From contig UEIF01000031.1 of the NCBI GenBank assembly GCA_900468805.1, positions 1-49,329 on the forward strand: DNA of 49,329 bases, read 5' to 3'. Shown here in pieces: positions 1-7,575 of this stretch. A program made the position numbers and the translations under genes. The stretch is from Hyphomicrobiales bacterium. Its GTDB lineage: Bacteria > Pseudomonadota > Alphaproteobacteria > Rhizobiales > Rhizobiaceae. Within the stretch, counting starts at the first letter, position 1, and every line of letters begins with the position of its first letter. The notes beneath the pieces were generated by a model that was not told the DNA's origin, ran no database searches, and saw only the letters and a list, made by a program, of their open reading frames with translations.

Positions 1-20
1 GGGTTTGGGGCGGGGTCTTT
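1..20. repeat. End of a GC-rich palindromic intergenic repeat (family A)
   Basis: The first bases match the right-hand end of the repeat seen in full at 6381-6515, 23846-23991 and 49206-49329 (the shared ending is TTGGGGCGGGGTCTT). The rest of the element lies outside the window. No gene is visible between it and the phosphatase start at 171. Confidence 0.6.
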
Positions 21-170
21 CTCCCCAGCACAATCGCCCTCAAGAAACGACGCGAACCTGTTTCAGCCGTCGCGTCGGGTACATCCATTTTCGTCACGAT
101 CTGCGCCTTCTCCGCCCACTTGGCGCAGCTCATAAACAATGCCATACCGAACGCCACGACGGAGCTATCG

Positions 171-968
171 ATGACCGGGAACGCTTCTCTTCACACATTC
201 GCCATCGGCGATGTCCACGGGCGTGCCGACCTGCTGGAGGAGATGCTGTCAGGCATTGCCGGCAAGGCGCGTGACGAGACGATCGACTACCGGATCGTCT
301 TCCTCGGCGACATCATGGACCGTGGGCCGGAGAGCCGCAAAGCGCTGGATCTCGTCATCCGTACGCTGCGCGACAGGCCGGGCTCGAAACTGATACGCGG
401 CAACCACGACGCGCTCCCCCTTCAGATCCTCGACGAGACGGACCCGGCCGTTCAGGCAGATCTTGTGAACCACTGGCAAGACCTCGGAGGCAGCGAGGCG
501 ATGCTGTCCTACGGCCTGCCCCGTGGGGCAGCCATCACCGCAGACGAGATCCGCCGCAGGTTTGGAGACGAGCGCCTGCAATGCCTGCGCGCCGCGGAAC
601 GCTATGTCGAACTCGACCACCACATCCTCGTCCATGCCGGCCTGAAACCCGGCATTCCCCTGGCCGAGCAGGATGCGCACACGCTGACGTGGATTCGCGG
701 CGAGTTCCTGAACGCCAGCGCCTCGTTCGGCAAGATCGTCGTCCATGGGCACACGATTACCGCAAGCGAACGCGTCGAGATTTTCCCGAACCGGATTGCC
801 ATCGATACCGGCGCCTTCGCGACGAATATCCTGTCCGCGCTTCACATCAGCCCTACAGGCGATGTCGCGGTGCTGCAGGTAGCGGAAGTCCGCCCCGGTT
901 CGTGCCATTTTCAGGAAGGCAGCCCCCTCAAGCGGTCTTATGATGATGATGCGGATATGCTCTTCTAG
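171..968 (+). CDS. PPP-family metallophosphatase (ApaH / serine-threonine phosphatase type)
   Basis: Predicted cytoplasmic phosphoesterase of 265 residues with a two-metal active site. All PPP signature blocks are visible: GDVHG at residues 13-17, GDIMDRG at 46-52, GNHD at 77-80 and VHGHT near residue 200. Family members hydrolyse phosphoprotein or diadenosine polyphosphates; which applies here cannot be told. I chose the ATG at 171 because a GGAG lies six bases upstream and the fold begins right after it; a longer reading frame from 120 adds residues with no family character. It is convergent with the AraC gene that follows, about 35 bp away, so it is probably a single-gene unit. Confidence 0.88.
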   Translation: MTGNASLHTFAIGDVHGRADLLEEMLSGIAGKARDETIDYRIVFLGDIMDRGPESRKALDLVIRTLRDRPGSKLIRGNHDALPLQILDETDPAVQADLVNHWQDLGGSEAMLSYGLPRGAAITADEIRRRFGDERLQCLRAAERYVELDHHILVHAGLKPGIPLAEQDAHTLTWIRGEFLNASASFGKIVVHGHTITASERVEIFPNRIAIDTGAFATNILSALHISPTGDVAVLQVAEVRPGSCHFQEGSPLKRSYDDDADMLF

Positions 969-1003
969 GACTGGGCGGAGCGACAAGGACGGAGTGAACG
1001 CGA

Positions 1004-1930
1004 TCAATTCGGCTCTCGTCTGAACCGCACCAGGTTGGACGCCGAACCCTTCGCAAGATCCCGGCCCTTCTCTTCATTCCGGCCATCGCCTTCGCCCGGT
1101 TCCGCGCGCCAATCCGCCGTGATTTCCAGCCTGCGCGGGCTCGCCGGCATCTGGTCGCTGAAATAGCGCGTCGGCGTTGTTCCCAGCATGCGGCGGAACA
1201 TGGCGATGAAGGCACTGACGCTTTCATAGCCGAGATCGCCGGCGATGACGGTCACGAGTTGCCCTGCCGCGAGCCGCTGCAGCGCGACGCCGATATGCAG
1301 TTGCTGACGCCAGCGCACGAAGGACATGCCCGTCTCCCGCTGGAACAGGCGGCTGAGCGTCCGGTTGCTTGCGCCGACCCGTGCACCCCATTCGTCTATG
1401 GTGAAACGCAACCCGGGCTCGGCGACCATCGCTTCGGCCAGCCGCTGCAGTCGGCGGTCAGTGGGCATGGGCAGATGGATCGGCTCGAGCGGTGCTGCGC
1501 GGAGCTCATCCAGGAGAACGCCGACCAGACGGTGAAGCCGCTCCGGCTCCATCTCCGGACTGTCGGGGCGCGGCTCCAGGCGAAAAATCAGCTCGCGCAG
1601 GAAGGGCTGGACAAAGAGAATGCCGCATTCGTCCTTCAGGCCGCCGGTCAATCTCGCGTCGATATAGAGATTGCCGATCTTGACATGGCCGCAGACGCGG
1701 CCGCTATGGGAGGTGCCGCCCGGGATCCACAGCGCGCAATTCGGCGGCACCGTCCAGACACCGCCGGCCGCCCTCATCGTCAGCACGCCGCTCATCACGT
1801 AAAGCAGTTGCGCCTTGCCGTGGCGATGCGGCTCGGACTCGCCAACGAAGGTTGTCTCGGTGATGAAACTGAAGGCCGGGCGCGACACCTCGTCGATCAC
1901 GGAGGGGTCAAATCTATCCTGAATATTCAT
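1004..1930 (-). CDS. AraC-family transcriptional regulator with cupin sensor domain
   Basis: 308 residues. The N-terminal half is a cupin-like effector domain (HRHGKAQLLYVMSG near residues 36-49, then a PPNCALWIPGGTSH strand), and the C-terminal half carries the two helix-turn-helix motifs of AraC proteins (about residues 165-265, with DLGYESVSAFIAMFRRMLG as the second helix pair). This arrangement is common in regulators of neighbouring efflux or catabolic genes. The tail after the second HTH is roughly 40 residues longer than usual, polar and probably disordered. It is read away from the small gene upstream; its target and ligand cannot be inferred from the context. Confidence 0.9.
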   Translation of the reverse strand: MNIQDRFDPSVIDEVSRPAFSFITETTFVGESEPHRHGKAQLLYVMSGVLTMRAAGGVWTVPPNCALWIPGGTSHSGRVCGHVKIGNLYIDARLTGGLKDECGILFVQPFLRELIFRLEPRPDSPEMEPERLHRLVGVLLDELRAAPLEPIHLPMPTDRRLQRLAEAMVAEPGLRFTIDEWGARVGASNRTLSRLFQRETGMSFVRWRQQLHIGVALQRLAAGQLVTVIAGDLGYESVSAFIAMFRRMLGTTPTRYFSDQMPASPRRLEITADWRAEPGEGDGRNEEKGRDLAKGSASNLVRFRREPN

Positions 1931-1990
1931 TGCCGATCCTCACAGGCAAACTCAACCGACGGCGTATTGCTCTATCACAGAAGCCGGAGG

Positions 1991-2386
1991 TCAGAGTAAC
2001 CACGCATCGTCCCTGCTGCCGAGAAGGCTCCGTCCCTTCCGCTCCGCCTCCTCTTCGTTCGCCGCAAAGACGATCGCGAAGCCAAACGCCTTTCCGGCAG
2101 TAACAGCCGCAATCTTGATCGCCGCAGACGTCGGCCTGCCGCCATCGATGACGATCATGCCCCGGCAATAGGCCCTCATCCGGTCCTTGATCTTCTTGAA
2201 AAACAGCGCCCGCTCCTTGCGCTCCTCCTGCGTCTCGTCGTCGTGATCGTCAGGCGCGTGATCCGTGACCAGCACGAACGGCCGCCGCTCCTCCAAGAGA
2301 GCCTCGATCTGGTCATTGATGGAGGTTTCCGCATCGGCATTGGTGCGGATGAAGACGACAGGCAGGCGGGAACGATCCAGAAGCAT
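1991..2386 (-). CDS. Small conserved-looking cytoplasmic protein of unknown function
   Basis: 131 residues, not recognised. It starts with a beta-alpha pattern (RLPVVFIRTNADAE), has an acidic stretch DHAPDDHDDET about residues 44-54, a basic helix, then a second beta-rich part with MIVIDGGRP and a terminal helix rich in E and A. No signal peptide or membrane segment is visible. Coding character is supported by regular third-position GC. It lies about 100 bp downstream of the ModA-like gene on the same strand, so read-through from that operon is possible but not shown; the following AraC gene is 60 bp away on the same strand. Confidence 0.6.
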   Translation of the reverse strand: MLLDRSRLPVVFIRTNADAETSINDQIEALLEERRPFVLVTDHAPDDHDDETQEERKERALFFKKIKDRMRAYCRGMIVIDGGRPTSAAIKIAAVTAGKAFGFAIVFAANEEEAERKGRSLLGSRDDAWLL

Positions 2387-2490
2387 GGGAGGCGGCCTTT
2401 CGAAATGGAAGCAAGTGGGGCGAGACTAGCATTCCGGATGGGGGCCGGATTTCGCGAAGCTGCCAACAAATGTTCTGGATCGGCCAAGTT

Positions 2491-3249
2491 TTACGAGGGA
2501 GTTCGGGATTGCATCTGCAAGCCGAGCCGCGAAAAGCCTGCTCCTTTCAATATCTCCTGCCCTTGATCGGACAGGAGAAAATCCCGCAGTTCTCTCGCAT
2601 CGTTCGAAGCGCCCTTGCACAGCGCCAAACCATATTCGACCTTGGGAGAGAATTCCGCCGGGATTTCGACGACGCGGAAAGCCGGATCGGCCTCCAGCAG
2701 CCGGGCGTTGGAATAATAGCTCAGGAAAAGGTCCGCTTCGCCGTCAGCAATCAGATAACCGCCATCCTTGCCGGGCGGTGTCGGCGGCGAATTGCGGCCG
2801 CCGACCAGTTGCCGCGCGCGGGCTTTCAGCGCGACGCCCATGCCTGGATGCTTCGCCTCCACAAGGTCGAAAACTTCGAAAGCATAGTCCCCGGAAGGAT
2901 CGTCGCCTGGCGTCGATGTGCCGATCTTCACCGCAGGATCTGACAGGATGTCGAGAAAATTCTCCGTCGCGAGGCCGAGATCGGCGCGTGCGATCACGCA
3001 AAGCCGATTGCGCGCAAAGCAGATAGGCTCTTCCGTGATGCCGAGGGAAGCGAGACGTCGCGGATGCGCCATATTGGCCGAAGCAAAAAGATGGAATGCT
3101 TCGCCCGCCTCGATCCGCTCGCGCAACAGGCCGGCAGGTCCAAGTGACAGCGAAATCCCGATACCCGTCATCTGCCCGAAAGCGCCAATGATGGCGGGAA
3201 ATACATGCCGCATGCTGCCAGCGGAGAGCACCTTCACGGATTGGGTCAT
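2491..3249 (-). CDS. ModA-like solute-binding protein without signal peptide (fourth gene of putative Mo/W uptake operon)
   Basis: 252 residues. The sequence opens directly with the first strand of the periplasmic-binding-protein type II fold (VKVLSAGSMRHVFPAI) and continues with SLGPAGLLRERIEAGE and FLLSDQGQEILKGAGF, all typical of ModA molybdate-binding proteins. There is no leader peptide, so the product should stay in the cytoplasm unless it is exported some other way. The ATG at 3249 overlaps the TGA of the ATPase gene by one base (TGATG), which implies translational coupling. A cytoplasmic oxyanion-binding partner or sensor of the importer is an inference; a gene that has lost its leader is the alternative. 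It parallels the protein at 33400-34092. Confidence 0.85.
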   Translation of the reverse strand: MTQSVKVLSAGSMRHVFPAIIGAFGQMTGIGISLSLGPAGLLRERIEAGEAFHLFASANMAHPRRLASLGITEEPICFARNRLCVIARADLGLATENFLDILSDPAVKIGTSTPGDDPSGDYAFEVFDLVEAKHPGMGVALKARARQLVGGRNSPPTPPGKDGGYLIADGEADLFLSYYSNARLLEADPAFRVVEIPAEFSPKVEYGLALCKGASNDARELRDFLLSDQGQEILKGAGFSRLGLQMQSRTPS

Positions 3250-4034
3250 CAACGTTCGCCTTTTCGATCTCTTTGCCGGAAGAGCGGTACGAAAGCGGTT
3301 TCTTCACGCTCACCGCTGCCGAGGCGTGCGGACAGGATCGGAATGCCATAAAGCGCTTCCAGATAGGCTTCCGTCATCACCTTTTCGGTTGCGCCAAAGA
3401 TGGTTCTCGTCTGTGGCAGCATGAGCAGCACCTTGTCAGCCACGGCGACTGCGTGGTTGGGCTGATGGGCGGTAAAGGCAATGGCGAGCTTTTCACGGTC
3501 GGCCAATTCGCTGAGCAGGGAGAGCACGACATCCTGATTTTTCAGGTCGAGTGCGGAAGCCGGCTCGTCGAGCAACAGAACCGCATTCTCACCCGCAAGC
3601 GCACGGGCAATCAGCACGAGTTGGCGCTCGCCGCCGGACAAAGCCTCGATATTGCGCGACGCGTAGTCGGCCATGCCGGTGGCGCTGAGTGCCTCCATCG
3701 CCTTTTCCACGTCGCGCTTTCGCGGCGTCTGGAAAACCGGGATATGCCGGGCGCGGCCCATCAGCACCACATCCAGCACCGAATAGGGAAAGGAGCCGAT
3801 GAATTCCTGTGGTACGAAGCCGGTGCCCTGATTGAGCTCCATCCGGCCGGAGGTCGGCTTCAGAAGTCCCGCCAGAACCCGCAGCAATGTCGATTTGCCG
3901 CGGCCGTTCGGCCCCAGGATAGCGGTGATCTCCCCGGCCCTCAGGTCGAAGTCGAGATTGCGCAACTGCCAGCGCTCGCCGTCATAGGACTGGCTGACGG
4001 CCTCGATGCGCAGCATGACCCTGTCAGAATCCAC
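3249..4034 (-). CDS. ABC transporter ATPase, FecE/MolC type
   Basis: 261 residues. Walker A GPNGRGKST at 41-49, signature LSGGERQ at 132-138 and Walker B LLLDEP at 153-158 are all intact. The protein is the cytoplasmic motor that pairs with FecCD-type permeases (type II importers for siderophores, haem, cobalamin and, in MolABC, molybdate). The GTG at 4034 overlaps the end of the permease gene by 11 bases and has a GAGG five bases upstream; an internal ATG at 4016 is possible. The overlap on both sides makes it part of one transcript with the permease and the ModA-like gene. Confidence 0.93.
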   Translation of the reverse strand: MDSDRVMLRIEAVSQSYDGERWQLRNLDFDLRAGEITAILGPNGRGKSTLLRVLAGLLKPTSGRMELNQGTGFVPQEFIGSFPYSVLDVVLMGRARHIPVFQTPRKRDVEKAMEALSATGMADYASRNIEALSGGERQLVLIARALAGENAVLLLDEPASALDLKNQDVVLSLLSELADREKLAIAFTAHQPNHAVAVADKVLLMLPQTRTIFGATEKVMTEAYLEALYGIPILSARLGSGEREETAFVPLFRQRDRKGER

Positions 4035-5058
4035 GTGCGCCTCGCTGGGTCTGTTTCAACACCAGCGCGAAGACCGGCGTGCCGATCAGCGCGGTCAGGA
4101 TACCGAGCGGGATTTCCGTGGCTGTGGCAGTGCGGGCGACGGTATCGATTATCAGCAGGTAGAGCGCGCCGATGATCAACGAGGCCGGCATCATCACCCG
4201 GTGATCGGGGCCGACCAGCATGCGCGCCATATGCGGCACGACCAGCCCGACCCAGCCGATAACGCCGCTGACTGCCACCTGCGCCGATACGATGCAGGAG
4301 ACTAGGATCAGGATCAGCCAACGGAGCGGCTCGACATTGACCCCGAGGGCACGGGCATCCTCGTCGCCGATGGAGAGCAGATTGATGCGCCAGCGCAGGC
4401 CCAGCAGCAGAATGCTGCAGATCAGAACGGGTGCGGCGATCAACCCGAACTTCTCCCAATTGCCGGTGGCGAAACTGCCGAGCAGCCAGAAGACCATGGC
4501 CGGCAGCTTGTCTTCCGTATCGGCAAGATATTGGACGAGGCTCACCAGGGCGCCGAAGAAGCCGGTGACGACGACACCGGCCAGTACCAGCGCCAGGATG
4601 TTGCGGCGCGCGACGATACCGTTCAGCGCATAGACCAGAACCAGTGCCGAAAGCCCGAAGACGAAGGCCGAACCAAGCAGCCCGTAACGCGGAAAGCTGA
4701 AGAGGATGGCAAGCACACCACCGAAGGCAGCACCCGAGGAGACGCCCATCACCTGCGGCCCGACCAGCGGATTGCGGAACACACCTTGCATCGTGGCGCC
4801 GGAGAGTGCGAGACCCGCGCCGGAAAGCAGCGCCAGCAGGATGCGCGGCATGCGCACCGTAAAGACGACGTTCGCCTCTGTCGGCGTGACGGGCACGTCC
4901 GGCGGGGAAATCGGCGCCCGGAGGATCTCGATTACCCGCGCGAACGGAATGTCGTAACGGCCTATGCCAAGGGAACCGACCGCGACGAGCGCCAGAACGA
5001 CCATCAGGATGGCGATGATCACGGATGGCGGGCGTCGCGGGAAGACGTCGTCACTCAT
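4024..5058 (-). CDS. FecCD-type ABC transporter permease
   Basis: 344 residues with about ten predicted membrane helices. The motifs RMPRILLALLSGAGLALSG, MQGVFRNPLVGPQVMGVSSG and GWVGLVVPHMARMLVG are the classic FecCD/BtuC signatures, including the cytoplasmic loop that contacts the ATPase. It should form a homodimer in the inner membrane and move the ligand handed over by the periplasmic binding protein. The ATG overlaps the stop of the binding-protein gene in an ATGA arrangement. Homology alone would say ferric siderophore; the Mo-box candidates ahead of the operon and the ModA-like last gene argue for molybdate or tungstate instead. Confidence 0.93.
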   Translation of the reverse strand: MSDDVFPRRPPSVIIAILMVVLALVAVGSLGIGRYDIPFARVIEILRAPISPPDVPVTPTEANVVFTVRMPRILLALLSGAGLALSGATMQGVFRNPLVGPQVMGVSSGAAFGGVLAILFSFPRYGLLGSAFVFGLSALVLVYALNGIVARRNILALVLAGVVVTGFFGALVSLVQYLADTEDKLPAMVFWLLGSFATGNWEKFGLIAAPVLICSILLLGLRWRINLLSIGDEDARALGVNVEPLRWLILILVSCIVSAQVAVSGVIGWVGLVVPHMARMLVGPDHRVMMPASLIIGALYLLIIDTVARTATATEIPLGILTALIGTPVFALVLKQTQRGARGF

Positions 5059-6119
5059 TGCACAGGGCGATAGTCGGTGCGGTAGAATTCCCTGTAATAG
5101 GCATCCGCTTCCTTCTGCATGTCGATATCCTTGAACCGCTCGGGATAAAGCTCCTTGGCCATCCAGAGCTCACCGAGCGACATCGCTTCCGGCATCGGAT
5201 AACCCCATGCTTTGGCATATTCCGGCATCAGGTAGACCTTGCCGTCCTTGACGGCATCGATCGTCTGCCAGGAAGCGGTCTTCCTGATCTCGTCGACGAC
5301 GGCCGGATAACGCTCCTGGACGAAGATGACGGCCGGGTTCCATTTCAAGACGTCTTCCATCGACACCTGCTTGAAACCGGCGATCGAGTTCGCAACGTTG
5401 CGGGCGCCGGCGCGCTCCATCATCAGGCCGGTATATTTGCCGCGGCCATAGGTGGAGAGGTCCGGATTGGCCATGTAGGTGGCGACGCGCTTGTCTTCCG
5501 GGATGTCGGCGAGCCGGTCGGCAACGAGCTTGCGGGTCTTCTTGGTGACCGCGATCATCTCCTCGCCCTTTTCCTTGCGGTCAAGCACGTCGGCGATCAG
5601 CCGCACGCCGGTCGCGAAACCAGCGTCGATCGCAGCCGGCTCGTCCTTGACGCTCGGATTGACCTTGACGGCTTCCGCCGGCGGCACGTCGAGCAGCGAG
5701 ATGGCAACGACAGCGAGGCCGGCATCCTGGATCTGCTTGACCATGTCGGCCGGCGCGTAGTTGGTGACGAACACCACATCCGGCTTCAACTTCAGCAGTT
5801 CCTCGATATTGACCTTGGTGAGGCCACCCGGCATGGCAAGGTTCGGAAGCTGTGGTGCGAGACGCACATAATTGGCGCCGAGCTGCTTCTTCCACTCGTC
5901 GAGTACACCGACCACCTTGTCCATCGCATCCATCTGCACGGCGATGTTGAGCGTCTGGTGCTGCAGGATGACGACACGGCTGACGACATCCGGGATGTGC
6001 ACCTGTCGGCCGATCTGGTCGGTAACCAGACGGTCGGCCCAGGCCGGCGCAGATAGCAATAAACCACTGATAGCAATGGCGATTTTGGCAACAAAAGCGA
6101 GACGGGCGATCATGGGCAT
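5055..6119 (-). CDS. Periplasmic substrate-binding protein (FecB/MolA type) of putative molybdate/tungstate importer
   Basis: 354 residues. A Sec signal peptide fills residues 1-28 (MPMIARLAF, hydrophobic core, then SAPAWA) and is followed by the type III binding-protein fold: DQIGRQVHIPD, VSRVVILQH, LKLKPDVVFVTNYA, and a C-terminal lobe with LKWNPAVIFVQE. I set the start at 6119 because GGAGG lies four bases upstream (another ATG at 6113 has ten-base spacing); a longer frame up to 6212 would run through the operator region and is not credible. It is first in a four-gene operon that ends at 2491. The ligand is inferred from the regulatory sites, not from pocket residues; iron chelate uptake remains the alternative. 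Confidence 0.88.
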   Translation of the reverse strand: MPMIARLAFVAKIAIAISGLLLSAPAWADRLVTDQIGRQVHIPDVVSRVVILQHQTLNIAVQMDAMDKVVGVLDEWKKQLGANYVRLAPQLPNLAMPGGLTKVNIEELLKLKPDVVFVTNYAPADMVKQIQDAGLAVVAISLLDVPPAEAVKVNPSVKDEPAAIDAGFATGVRLIADVLDRKEKGEEMIAVTKKTRKLVADRLADIPEDKRVATYMANPDLSTYGRGKYTGLMMERAGARNVANSIAGFKQVSMEDVLKWNPAVIFVQERYPAVVDEIRKTASWQTIDAVKDGKVYLMPEYAKAWGYPMPEAMSLGELWMAKELYPERFKDIDMQKEADAYYREFYRTDYRPVQ

Positions 6120-6148
6120 AGGTCCTCCAGGATGGAGCCGACCGCTAG

Positions 6149-6197
6149 CATGATATTCGGTCGTATACAACGGCGTTATATTCGGATGAATATGTCG
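6149..6197 (-). promoter_or_regulatory. Two tandem ModE-type Mo-box candidates
   Basis: Two dyads with the same geometry lie 30-78 bp upstream of the binding-protein start. Box 2 (6174-6197) reads CGTTATAT, eight bases, ATATGTCG. Box 1 (6149-6172) reads CATGATAT, eight bases, ATACAACG. The proteobacterial ModE consensus as I recall it has half-sites CGnTATAT and ATATAACG eight bases apart: the left half of box 2 matches fully and the right half of box 1 matches 7 of 8. The boxes start 25 bp apart. ModE with bound molybdate usually represses uptake operons, so repression by sufficient Mo is expected. ModE itself is not encoded in the window. Confidence 0.62.
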
Positions 6198-6380
6198 ATC
6201 ACGCGGGAACAAGCTGGCCGATGGCCTGTTGATGGTCTGTCAATCGGCGGGCAAAGCGGCACGCGCCAAAGCGCGGGTCCGGTTATTGTCGCGAAGAAGC
6301 TTACCGGCAGACCGCAGTTGCGCTTTAGCTCTCGACGAACGCCCCGCCCCTGGGATGACGGAGGAAAGGTGGAGCCCGAT

Positions 6381-6515
6381 CAAACCCCTCCCCACAAGGG
6401 CGGGAGGGACTCCTCGTGGCACCCGCCTCACTCCTCCAGAAACGTCGATGATGTGGAAAGTGGGCGAGGCAGGTTAAGCCCCTCCCCCTTGTGGGGAGGG
6501 TTGGGGCGGGGTCTT
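6381..6515. repeat. GC-rich palindromic intergenic repeat, family A, full copy
   Basis: About 135 bp made of two palindromic arms (CCCCTCCCCACAAGGG on the left, CCCCTCCCCCTTGTGGGG on the right) around a variable centre that contains AACGTCGA. It ends with TTGGGGCGGGGTCTT. Similar copies are at 23846-23991 and 49206-49329, with partial ones at 1-20 and 12517-12534. It lies between the importer operon and a lysR gene; the rest of 6213-6556 holds no gene I can support. Confidence 0.75.
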
Positions 6516-6556
6516 GTTTCTTCGGCGCCGCGACTCTTCAACGATCGAATGCACAC

Positions 6557-7456
6557 TCAGTTCATTGACTTGAACGTCTCAAAGATCAGCACTCTCAGCC
6601 ATCGATGAACGGGATCTGCATCCATCCGCGGGTGCCACGCCTGGACGATGTCGAAACCCGGCACGGCGACCGGCAGGTCGAACGTCGTGATCTGGCTTGT
6701 TGCGGCAGATTTGCGATAAGAGTTCGGAATTGCGCCGATAAAATCGGATGCCGCCGCAACCGCGATCACCGCTGGAAAGCTTGGCACGATCAGTCTGACG
6801 TCGCGGTAGACGCCGAGTTCGGCGAGCGCCCTGTCGACCGGACCGGCAAAATCCGCGTGCGGTGAGAAGAGTACGTGGCCCCAGGCGGCATAGCTCTCGA
6901 CCGTGATCGGATCTGCATCGAAAATCGGGTGTCCTGTCCGTGCAAGACCCACATACCGGTCTTGAAAAAGGGTCTGGCAACGCAGTTCCCCGCTCTCCGT
7001 CGGCAGGACGCCGATATCCAGATCCACGGCCGCGTCTCTCAAGGATTGAACGTCCTTGTCCGATCGCGGCGCAAACCGAAGCCTTATCCCTGGTGCCGCG
7101 TTCGCCACAGCAGCGCTCAGGCCCGCGGCAAAAATAAGCACGAACGCCTCATTGGCACGGATGGTGAAATCGCGGCGCACCTCGCGGATTTCCACTGTCG
7201 ACGGCGGACTGAGCACCGCTTTCACAGCTTCTTTCAACGAATGCACGTCTTCGGCAATCGCCAGGGCATGGGGCGTTGCGACCATGCCGCGCCCGGCCGG
7301 CACAAGGATCGGATCGCCGAGCGCAGCCCTCAACCGTGACAGCGTCCGGCTCATGGCTGATGTACTGAGGCCAAGCCGACGCGCGGCGGCAGATACGCTT
7401 CTCTCGCGCAGCAGCGCATCCAGTGCCACAAGGAGGTTGAGGTCGAGATCGGACAT
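6557..7456 (-). CDS. LysR-family regulator, divergent from MFS efflux pump
   Basis: 299 residues. The N-terminal winged HTH (LDLNLLVALDALLRERSVSAAA, then STSAMSRTLSRLR) and the long linker helix are clear, followed by the periplasmic-binding-like effector domain from about residue 90. The N-terminus resembles the NodD/LeuO-like subgroup. It is divergently arranged with the DHA2-type transporter at 7576, with 119 bp between the start codons, so it most likely controls that pump and itself. The inducer is unknown. Confidence 0.9.
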   Translation of the reverse strand: MSDLDLNLLVALDALLRERSVSAAARRLGLSTSAMSRTLSRLRAALGDPILVPAGRGMVATPHALAIAEDVHSLKEAVKAVLSPPSTVEIREVRRDFTIRANEAFVLIFAAGLSAAVANAAPGIRLRFAPRSDKDVQSLRDAAVDLDIGVLPTESGELRCQTLFQDRYVGLARTGHPIFDADPITVESYAAWGHVLFSPHADFAGPVDRALAELGVYRDVRLIVPSFPAVIAVAAASDFIGAIPNSYRKSAATSQITTFDLPVAVPGFDIVQAWHPRMDADPVHRWLRVLIFETFKSMN

Positions 7457-7470
7457 GACTCCATTTACTC

Positions 7471-7490
7471 ATGCAAGGCGTTTTATGCAA
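7471..7490. promoter_or_regulatory. Candidate LysR operator: ATGCAA repeat
   Basis: ATGCAA occurs twice 14 bp apart in the lysR/MFS gap (7471-7476 and 7485-7490). Seen as TGCA-N10-TGCA the element is also dyad-symmetric, the size usual for LysR proteins. It lies just upstream of the lysR start codon, where autoregulatory sites sit. Support is positional and by symmetry only. Confidence 0.3.
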
Positions 7491-7575
7491 CAGTCGTTTG
7501 ATCTCGTTGCGTCTGGCGCTCGCAATCGGCAAGGCTTAACTAGTCGGCCATCCGATAACGATTGGGAGTTTCTCA

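Noticed and set aside
5025..6056. Plus-strand 343-codon frame opposite the binding protein
   Set aside because: His/Asp/Arg-rich shadow; the minus strand has signal peptide and fold.
6120..6212. Upstream extension of the periplasmic binding protein to 6212
   Set aside because: It would place charged and His-rich residues ahead of a good signal peptide and run through the Mo-box region; GGAGG supports 6119.
6381..6515. CRISPR-like or rho-independent terminator reading of the GC-rich repeats
   Set aside because: Units are paired palindromes 70 bp apart, not evenly spaced direct repeats, and no cas gene exists; they recur as whole elements in unrelated gaps.
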